A stretch of DNA of 64,000 bases from assembly GCF_033958435.1 (NCBI RefSeq), contig NC_134161.1, forward strand, positions 11,284,001 to 11,348,000, read 5' to 3'. Source of the DNA: Carettochelys insculpta (taxonomy: Eukaryota > Chordata > Testudines > Carettochelyidae). The notes under the pieces are model-generated. The model searched no databases. It had not been told where the DNA came from and saw nothing but the letters and a program-made list of their open reading frames with translations. Shown piece after piece: positions 55,965 to 64,000 of the stretch. A program made the position numbers and the translations under genes. Every line of letters starts with the position of its first letter. Positions within the stretch are counted from its first letter, which is position 1.

Positions 55965-56170
55965 TAGTGGTCTGAATGCAGGATGAGCACTCAGGAGTTT
56001 TACTTCTCATCCCACTTCTCACGCTTACTCCCTCGGTGGCTTTGGGGAAGTTACGGAGTATTTGTGCCTCAGTTGTTCTCATCTGTAAAATGGAAATGAT
56101 TTTTTCTTTGCCATGAGAATTAATGTTTATCAAGTGCTTGGGAAATAAGTGCAAAGTATCATCTATTAAT
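55965..56170 (+). repeat. MIR-like SINE
   Basis: Sense MIR layout: 'ggtttagtggtctgaatgca', 'ctccctcggtggctttgggg', 'tgcctcagttgttctcatct', 'gtaaaatggaaatgattt'. One of the longer MIR copies here. Confidence 0.75.
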
Positions 56171-56291
56171 GCCAAATCCTTAGGGTTTACTCAGTCCTTG
56201 CTCCTGCAAACCTGCCAGTAGTGTCAGTGGAAGTCAGATTCAGTAAAGAAGGAGACATCTGGGCTATTATTGTTCCTTTATTCATTAGGAT

Positions 56292-56418
56292 GGGATTTTC
56301 CAAGGCATTTCACTGACTAAGGGACTCAAGTGCCACTGGCTTTCAGACACAGATCCTTCCAGTGTTTGTCAATGGGATTTTTGTCCTCCTAAATCACCTG
56401 GGCTCTTTGGAAAATCCC
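56292..56418. mobile_element. fold-back MITE with GGGATTTTCCAA ends
   Basis: The left end GGGATTTTCCAAGGC and the reverse complement of the right end GGGGATTTTCCAAAG are inverted. Inner 'cttagtcag'-like and 'cctcctaaatcac' parts are less well paired. Same terminal type as 51633-51820. No clear TSD. Confidence 0.6.
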
Positions 56419-57190
56419 CACCCTTAGTGCTGTTTTCAGCAGCTGGTTTTTGTGGTAAGAAGTTGAGGTCCCTGAGAAGTGGATCAATATCACTTTATTT
56501 AACAGGTCCTCTTTTGCCTGAGAGGCAGCAATCGTCTTCTTTGATGTTGCCAGTTTCGTTTTTGCTTTCCTGGTTTGTGCCATTGCTATCCTGTTTAAAA
56601 ACTGCAGCCTGCGGTTGTAAAAAGGGGGATAACAGACCGTATTGAGCAGCCTGCAGAAAGGGGTCTGCATTGTGAAAGGAAAGAGACCTGAGGAAGCCTG
56701 AAAACTGGTATCTCAGCAGCTTGCTCCAGATGCAGTTTGTAAATAGCATTTAGTGCTTATGTAATTGATTGGTGGGGGGAATGTGTTACCGGCAGAAATC
56801 TTGCAGGTGTAAGACAGCGTTTGCTTGTGCGGACATGCCTGGCTGGGGATGTGTTAATTGGTGCTATGACTGGAGGGAAACGAGTTCTCTGTCAGCTGTG
56901 GTTTTCTACCTTGATTAGGCTTGTAGCTAAAGGCCAGAATCACAGTTATAAATAGGCACTAAATATGGAAACTGAAACTCAAAGTTTAGACCTAAACACA
57001 AATTATCCTAGGGTTCGGTGGAATCAAGGTTCTGATTTGGTACCCCATCTCGCTGGGACAGAGGGACCCTGTAAGATCAGGGACTAGCTGTGGGGTTCAA
57101 ATAAGCACCCACAAATTAGCATGGGTCAGTTTCAAGCTCATGCAGCCTGTCTGAACTCCAGGATGCTGATAAACTGGGCTATTGATTGAT
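56419..57190. other. unannotated stretch
   Basis: Nothing recognisable. Confidence 0.4.
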
Positions 57191-57299
57191 GAGGGGCCCA
57201 ACTTGTGACATTTCAAAGGGGCCTGATTTTCAGAAAAGGTGGATGCTCAGTGCTTCCAGAAAATCAGGGCCTTTGAAGGCACTTCCATTTGGGCCCCTC
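57191..57299. repeat. 109-bp imperfect hairpin
   Basis: The outer arms GAGGGGCCCAA (57191-57201) and TTGGGCCCCTC (57289-57299) are perfect inverses. Inner arms 'caaaggggcctgattttc' and 'gaaaatcagggcctttg' also pair. It is probably a short relative of the ATTTTC...GCC fold-back family. Confidence 0.75.
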
Positions 57300-59440
57300 A
57301 GAACTGAAGCCCCCCAGATCACTGTTGAAAATCTTTGTCTCTGCACTGCTGTCATGAAATATCATTGTATGAAACCTCACAAGGATATTGCAGTGTATCT
57401 ATCTATCGATCCATTCCACATTCATCACCACAGCATATGAACATCCCGTAGTTATGCATCCTAGATAAGCCTGTTTCAACCCATGCAAGAAGGCCAGGAA
57501 ATTGTTTTACAAAAATATACTGTTCGCTGGAATTGCTCAACCCTTAACTCTCGGCTTTAGGGGAGAGTAAATTTGGAATCAAACTTGTTCTCATGCTTGT
57601 CTTATGCAAATCGGTTCACCTAATACCAGTAACTCCTTTAAAACCCAAAACAAGTCTCCTCTCAAATTCTTGTATCCCCACCAGTCTGTTCCCACACAAG
57701 CTTGTCATGGTAGGATCACACAGAGACATGCTGAGTCACTGACAAGCTTGATAATATCCCTGTCAAAATTATACATGACTAATTCCCTATCTAAGATTTA
57801 GTCGCCGAATGAAGTAGCTCTGTAGTACAAGATGTGTTCTGATCTGAAGTTCTCCAAAGTTTAGGGCATTTGGAATCCAGAGTTTTGGGTTGACCTCATT
57901 GCCACAGTTGCTCAGGAAAGGTTTTTCGTTCCCATGAAAAATTTAGAGACAAACTAACTTGATTAATTGTTCCCCAAAGTTTTCTTTGAAAAAAATTGGG
58001 TTTCAGCAACCAGAACTTATTGGACTAAAATTTTTTTTTTTTTTTATTCCAGTAGCCAAAAACAGGCCATTTTTGGTTTACAATTTTTTTTAATAAAAAT
58101 GTGGAGACTTTTGTCAAAGATGGACATTTCCTATGGCAAATGGCAAATTGCACTAAAAAACCTTTTTATTGAAAAAAAACATGAAAAAATTCAGTCCACA
58201 TGCCTTGCTACTTTGCATCCCTCTGCATTTTAAAAACATGCTGACAACTTGCTGCTTCTTGTGCAGTGATCTCCCTTGATCACGGTGCTATAGAAACTCA
58301 TCCATCACCTGCACTTTCTCCACCCACCCCATACTTTGCTCTGAGGTGTAAGCAGACATTGCCGTCAATAAAACTAAATGCAGCCTAAGCCAGAGTATAG
58401 CTATTTGATGGCTAGCTGTGAGTTTGGAATTGGGGCCAATCCTGTTAGACATGTATAAATTGGTGAGCAGGCAGCACCCTCTTGTGTCTGTCTATGGCTG
58501 GCGCACTTAATACTTTTCCGCATATATATATACATACATATATATGTCAACCCAGAGAATTTTGTTTGAGAGCCAAGCTGACTTCTGACCATTAGGTCTT
58601 TATCAGGTTACTTCTCAATAGTTCATCTTTGAAAACCCACTCTGTTTCCTTCTCCTGTTTCTAAGTGTTTGCAGGTTCTTCCTTCATCTCAGGTTTAGAT
58701 CCTGAGAGCATTTTCAGTAGCATCTGCATTGAGACCCAGCAGTCCTTAGAGGCCCTTGTTCTAGGAGAGAACAGAGTCAGACTGGATTCTGCCTCCACAG
58801 GCACACGGAACTTTCTTTGTCCCTGTGGGCCCTTTTCTGCCAGTGTTTTTTACGTTGCACTGAACTGAAAACTAACACTGAGATAGCTGGAAGGCTAGTC
58901 TGGCATACTCCAGTGGTAGAACGACCTTCAAGTTGGACTTTGGTCAGAGAGAGCAAAGGCTTGCAGTTCCTAAGAACAGGCTTTTCCTTATGAGCTAGAG
59001 GGGTTATTACAATAGCTGGCAGCTGTAACAGGTTTTCATCCTCTGTGGACCAGCCACTGCAGTGGAATGCAACATACTTAGCCAGTATTTTACTGGGAAG
59101 CAAGCAAAACTTATGACTAGTGACCAGAACAGCTTCTGAAAAAATATTTCTATGCTGTTCTCTGCCAGAAAATCAGGATATGAAACATGGTGGGTTTGGT
59201 CACAGAGATCCCCTTGAATGTGGTTGCTTGATGTGCTGAAATACCTCACTAAGCCCACCTGCCTGCCCTCTGGGGCTCCCCACCCCCCTGTTCCATTGAT
59301 CTAGGCCTTCCCGCCCTCTCTAGCACTGGCACTGCCCCCAGAAGGCTAATACAGACACTGAGCTCAGCTCAGCTCTGGGAAGGTGCTGTCCAAGGGACTT
59401 GCCACCAGCACCCAGGCGCACAGCCGCAGTGGGACCAGAG
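57300..59440. other. unannotated stretch
   Basis: No gene. AT-rich with a T-run at 58030-58045 and a (TA)n/(CATA)n run at 58521-58547. The part at 57960-58200 resembles the AT-rich elements near 19.6 kb in composition, without identifiable ends. Confidence 0.35.
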
Positions 59441-60375
59441 CCCCAGACAAATCTGTCTTACATTGTATCGAGTTTTGTACCGAGTAAGCTCATAAAATGT
59501 TCGCCCTCTTTATCAATGCAAGAGCGACGTGCACAGCTGTTTGCCTCCCCTCCCCATGTAACAGTTTCTTACGCTGGGTTTATTAATAAACAAAAAAGTT
59601 TTTATAAGCACAGGTTGCACCTCCCTGGTCCGGCACCCTCAGGACCTGAGTGATCCCAAAAAAGGGGTTTTGCCTGAACAGGACGGGGTAATGCACCCTC
59701 TCCCCCCGACCCCCGCGCCGGTCCTGCTTCCTGTTCCACCACAGCTGATCCTCCAGCCATGGCTCCCTGCTGTTGGTTCCTCAGCCCTCCTGATGTGGTT
59801 CGCAGTGGCTGCTGGCTCCCCACTTCCCCGGTGCTCTGGCCCCAGCTGCTGGGAACAGCCCCTATTGTTTGGTTTCTCACCTTTGCATAGATTTTGCCAA
59901 AGGCTGGAATTCTCTTGTGTTCAGTTTAAGCTTTTTCTCCCCTTCAGTGGAAAAGTTCAAGATGGATCCCAGTATCAGGTGACATGATCACATCTCTTTG
60001 GCGTACCCCAGAGTCCATGAGTGAGGAGCAGTGCCGGGCTGTCGGAAGACAGTTCTCCCCGACTCAGGTGTCTCTTGCTAATGTGCTATTAGCTCTGTGT
60101 CTGGCTTCTTCATTGTTGTTGCTGATGGGCTGGTAATAGGATTTTCCCAACATGAACACATTGATAAATCTACAGTCAATGTGCCTAATTTCAGATACAG
60201 AACTGGTCCATGCATACAAATAGAACAAACATATTCAGGAGATTACAAACTCTCCAGTGATACCTTACGAGAATTATTCTGCATGAAGCATTTCCCAGCT
60301 ATGCATATTCCTATCCATAAGCATATTTTCATGAGGTATAGGGAAGGCCCCATAACACAATGTTTCAAACATTAA
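59441..60375 (+). repeat. unclassified interspersed repeat (turtle-type, LTR or other)
   Basis: From 'caaatctgtcttacattgta' to 'catgaggtatagggaagg' the sequence matches my general recollection of a long, abundant turtle repeat, including the 'gttcgccctctttatcaatg', 'gatcccagtatcaggtgaca' and 'gtgcctaatttcagatacag' blocks. An AATAAA-like site lies near 59584. It is interrupted after 59610 by a sequence beginning CAGGTTGCACCTCCCTGGTCC, similar to the mariner-like terminus, and then GC-rich DNA to about 59870. Whether it derives from an LTR element is not known. No coding domain is visible. Confidence 0.4.
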
Positions 60376-60884
60376 GGCCACCTCCTATCTCTTCTCCACC
60401 AAGATAGGAATGCTACAGATATTAGGCTTCTGCTAAGCCCACATAATGTCTGTAAGGAGTAGGAGTCCCATACAAAGCCCAGGGGATGGGGTTGAGTTGT
60501 GGGATCTAGTTGAAGCTCATTGCAGTATAAGCTGAAAACAGTACACATAATGGTTGGGCTGGATGCGTATGTTTGAGGCTTGTGTGTGTTAGGGAGTCTG
60601 CAGAGCCCAAGATGTCAATGGAAGCATCAATGAAGTTTGAGAGAGTCTCAGTTCTAGCTTGTGTGGTATGTGGGACAAAGTTTTGATTCACTCCGTGATG
60701 CAGTGGGAGAAGTTTGCTCTTTCTTTGTGCAGAGCTGCTCACTGCCTCTCACCTCACGGACTTCTCCCCCAGCCTTCATGCCTTCCATTCCCACTCAGCT
60801 CAGCAGCTGGCAGGGTCAGGTCTGTATTCCCTTGCGTGCTTCATGTCAGGCAGCATGTCAGCAGAGCGAAAAGAGGGTGATATA
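60376..60884. other. unannotated stretch
   Basis: Nothing recognisable. Confidence 0.4.
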
Positions 60885-61035
60885 GGGTAGTACGCTGGTG
60901 GAGAGGAGGACCTGGATCTACTGTCACCTCTGTTGCTGGCCTGCTGGGTCACCATAGGCAAGTAACTTCCTCTCTCTCTGCCTCAGTTTCCCCATCCATA
61001 AAATTGAGATACTGAGACTGCTGTCCCTTGCAGAA
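60885..61035 (+). repeat. MIR-like SINE
   Basis: 'gggtcaccataggcaagtaa', 'cttcctctctctctgcctca', 'gtttccccatccataaaatt': a classic MIR tail in sense orientation. Confidence 0.75.
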
Positions 61036-62229
61036 TACTTTACAATCTATAGATTAGAAGCTCCAAGGGACATTATTAAGAGGCCATGTTGCCCTAGCTT
61101 CTCTGTGCATTGCTTTGACTGGCACAGCCTTGGTCCCAGAGCCCTGTAAGCCAGGCCTGAAATCTGTGGCTGCACCCTGGGAAGCTGCTGGCACAAGGGC
61201 ATTTTGATTGGCTCACATGCAGCTGCGCGAGGCATTTTGCTGCAGGCCGACCTCTGCTTCACGGCTTCCTCGCTGGGTAATGTGCGCGGCACACGAGCCC
61301 GACAAGCGATCAGGGAGCCAGGGCACTTACACATGTAACAATTAACACTTCACACTAACGGGCCCAAGTTCATTCCTAACGGCTCTCCGTGCAACATGAA
61401 AACACACTCCAGTGGTTATTTAATGGGCAGTCTCAGCAACGCCTGCTGCCTCTCCAGCAGAGATTTGTGGCTGGCCTGGCCAGTGGGAACGTGGGGAAGG
61501 AAAACCAGGCTCGAAAGTAGCTCAGAGAATCCCAGTCCTGCTGCTTGCATGCTCCAGTGCATACACTGGGGAAGGCAGGCTGTCATGCTGGAAATGCCTC
61601 TCTTTGTTGGAGTTGGTGGCGGCCAGGGTTGCACACTTGAAGTGGGAAACAGGCTGTCCCCCAGTCATGTATTTGATCTACACGGGATATTTAGCATCTA
61701 ACAGTGTGTTTCTCATGTGTCATATTTGCTGAAGGTTTTATCAGTTGGTGGGGATTATGGCTTAGAAGTCAGCTGAGCAGCAGGGAAGGAAGCTGAGGAA
61801 GGAAGAGTCTCCTCCATTGTTGCCTAGAACGTATGTCTTCAGGTCTGTTCAGAGCCATGACATGGCTCACGTTTCTGTGTGCCTCTGAAGGAGCCTTAGC
61901 TACGTGGGAAACTGAGGCATTGAACGGGCTCATTCAAGACGTGGAGCCTGCGACGAAGGCATGTGAGGGGAGCCGAGCATTGCGGATGGCAGTAAAGGCC
62001 GTTGCCCTCAATGTTGCTGATGGGTAGGGCTATGAAAGGATCTTAGTGCAGGACTGTGTGTGTGGGGCATACCATTGCCCCAGCTCCCACGAGGAAGAAA
62101 AATGTGCCACTTGTAGTGCCCATGGTGGCAAGAGGCAGCCAAACGGAGCTTCCCACACTGAGGGAAGAAGGAGAGTTGAGCGTTAGGTTGCTGGCCTGGA
62201 TCCAAGGGTTCCGGGCCCTCCTCTTTCCC
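61036..62229. other. unannotated stretch
   Basis: No gene or repeat recognised. Confidence 0.4.
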
Positions 62230-62345
62230 CACAAACTCCGTGTGACCTTATGTATGTCACTTAGCCTCTCAGTGCCGGACTTCCCCATCTCTTACAGCAG
62301 GGACAATAGCCCTGCCCTGAGGTGTTGTGAGGCGCTGAGACACCA
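62230..62345 (+). repeat. MIR-like SINE
   Basis: 'actccgtgtgaccttatgta', 'tgtcacttagcctctcagtg', 'ccccatctcttacagcaggg', 'ccctgaggtgttgtgaggcg'. Sense MIR core and tail. Confidence 0.75.
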
Positions 62346-62599
62346 TGGCGACAATGGAGATCTAGTGGTAGCTGTGTGGAATGGACAGCCCAATGGCTTG
62401 TGTGTCAAACCATTTTCTGTGTCAAACTCTTCCTGTGGCAGCCTCTCCAGCCGCATCCCTGTGCAAATCACAGTGAGCAGGGTGTGAGCAGAGGCCAGTG
62501 ACATGCCTGTGGGGAATGAGCACTGCCAGGAGGGCTGGGAGCGGAAGGCAGAGAAACACTGGAAATTGACATTGAAAGTTGGCTTTTTGAAAGGCACAA

Positions 62600-62900
62600 C
62601 AGCCTTTGCTTGCTGCAGAGCTAATTATTATGCAAATTCATGCTAATAAACTCTGCCTCACATGTTGTTGAGAAGATGCCTTTCCCCGTTAACACACCCA
62701 TAATGAGAGGTAGATTTGTAATTCAGATGCCTGAATTGCTCTGTGCTATAACAGAGTTTATTTCTCCTCTTCTCCCCCCGCCCACCTCCCCCCACCAAAA
62801 TCAATGCAAATCAGGTGCAGCCCTGCATATTTATTGCTGATGTATTTATTGTTGACACAGAGCAAAGACACCAGCTAAACAGCTCCCCTTTGCATTCCTC
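62600..62900. promoter_or_regulatory. possible regulatory stretch with octamer motifs
   Basis: Two exact POU octamers ATGCAAAT (62630-62637 and 62804-62811) and a 7/8 inverse octamer (about 62889-62896) lie within 270 bases, with TAATTATTA and TTTATTG-type sites between them. No repeat was recognised. A role as an enhancer is inference. Confidence 0.25.
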
Positions 62901-64000
62901 CTGCAGCCAGTGGCGATGGGGACAGTTGATAGCTGAGCAGGTGATAGTGAGTTTTTTGCTGGCCGGGACACATCACGGCTGCGTCTCTGTCTGCGCCTGA
63001 GTTATTCAAACCCCTTCCTCGTCTCATGTACCCTTCCTCTGAGCCAGCTCTCAATTAGTTTTGGGAATAAGACTGCAGCAATGATGGTGATTATTGCCTG
63101 GCACGTCAAAGAGTTTATGGGCTCTGTCACCTCTGCATTTGCAAAGCCTGCTTCCAAGCAAGGGGGAGCTGTAACATGTGCCACTACCAGTCCCGTGTGT
63201 AGCTATGCCTTAGCCTGCAGTGGCTGCTGGGTAGACGAGGGTAATCTGTGCCGCTGGGGCAAATAGCCCAGGCTGGATGATTGCCTTGTCACAAGGCCTT
63301 TGGGAATTCAGTACTGAAGAAAAGGCTAAACTGCTGGCCCTACAGAGAGAAGTCTTGTTATCCCTAGACCAGGCAAGTGCTTTGCAGATTTGTTCCCATA
63401 ATGACATCTCCCGTTCATGGGCTTGGAACTTGGGATTCAGGGAACACCTATGCAGTGGAAAGAGTGAGATCGTGTCTGGGGTCCCTTGTCTTTTAGCCTG
63501 TCTGTCGGGGTTGTCCAAAAAAAGAGCCAGTTACTAAAGCTGCTGGGTTTTTTATATGTCTCCTTCTACAGGGGTTGGGACAGGGAAGCTCAGTTCATTA
63601 CCAGGTTGAACTAGGCCTCGGACCTAAAGCTGATAAATCAGGAGTAAGGCTCAATGGCATCAGAAGGAGATGTCCGAAACAGGTTTGGGCCCAAATTTCT
63701 GCCATCCCTTGAAAATCTTGTGAGATCATCTGCACTTGAAATTTCAGCTGTCTGGTGATAGCTTCTGAGCCAGGGAGCAGAAGTCTCCATCCTCCAGAAA
63801 GGCAAGAATGGATTTCTTTGCAGAGATTTGAATCTGAACTCCTCCCTTTCTGCTTTGGATCCATTCATCTCTGGGAGCTAAAGGGATCCTCACCCCTGAA
63901 TTTCATATATAGCTTACTGAACAGGCAGCATATGGTGGACACATGTAGCTTGAGATGAAACGAGAGATCCCATTGTCCTCTTGGGAGAAGACGTTTTGTT
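62901..64000. other. unannotated stretch
   Basis: Nothing recognisable; short frames only. Confidence 0.4.

Noticed and set aside
60097..60375. 92-codon frame with a protein-like composition
   Set aside because: It lies in the unclassified interspersed repeat; no domain is recognised and the ATG context is arbitrary.
62056..62487. 143-codon plus-strand frame
   Set aside because: It overlaps a MIR fragment and shows no domain.
1..64000. tRNA-derived SINEs common in turtles
   Set aside because: I looked for box A/box B-like 5' ends followed by the usual tail and found none I could support; the 'gatgacctctcaaggtccc' tails found belong to CR1 fragments.

Overview
This window looks like noncoding DNA from a reptile genome, most likely a turtle (Testudines); a crocodilian is less likely. 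The reasons are the many CR1 retrotransposon fragments ending in the TTCTTATG-type tail, a second set ending in the ATTCTATG-type tail, remnants of MIR-like CORE-SINEs, and several non-autonomous DNA-transposon families that I associate with turtle genomes. The species call is inference. I found no convincing host protein-coding exon, tRNA or rRNA. Almost every long open frame lies in a repeat, is antisense to one, or is a chance frame in GC-rich or pyrimidine-rich DNA. The one clear coding segment is a 5'-truncated CR1 reverse transcriptase at about 46.8-47.9 kb.

Layout: 0.8-3.85 kb, a CR1 tail and an old, decayed, near full-length CR1. 5.7-9.7 kb, three hAT-like elements with 8-bp target-site duplications (TSDs) and a mariner-like fragment. 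13.0-13.8 kb, an 800-bp hAT-like element. 16.4-16.7 kb, a fold-back element flanked by an exact 13-bp duplication. 18.5-21.4 kb, stacked insertions, including a three-layer nest (hAT in CR1 in CR1) and a mariner-like element in a CR1. 22.9-23.4 kb, a hAT in a CR1 tail. 25.2-27.7 kb, two similar CpG-rich elements ('family A') in opposite orientation. 29.2-29.8 kb, a roughly 30-bp minisatellite. 31.1-32.3 kb, a hAT and two PIF/Harbinger-like elements, one of them splitting a MIR. 41-42.3 kb, two mariner-like elements. 43.9-44.9 kb, a CR1 split by a third family A copy. 46.8-48.1 kb, the youngest CR1. 51.6-57.3 kb, fold-back elements and a further Harbinger-like copy. 59.4-60.4 kb, an unclassified turtle-type repeat. 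The last kilobases hold MIR remnants and an AT-rich, octamer-containing stretch that might be conserved noncoding DNA.

The most interesting material is family A. Three copies of about 680-710 bp are each bounded by a 3-bp duplication (ATT, TAC, TTG). One copy interrupts a CR1 so cleanly that the empty site can be read. One copy carries six internal repeats of its own terminal 10-mer. The elements are strikingly CpG-rich, and two copies sit about 1 kb apart as an inverted pair able to form a long hairpin RNA. Because so many insertions here interrupt recognisable elements, the window also gives a usable relative chronology of transposon activity.
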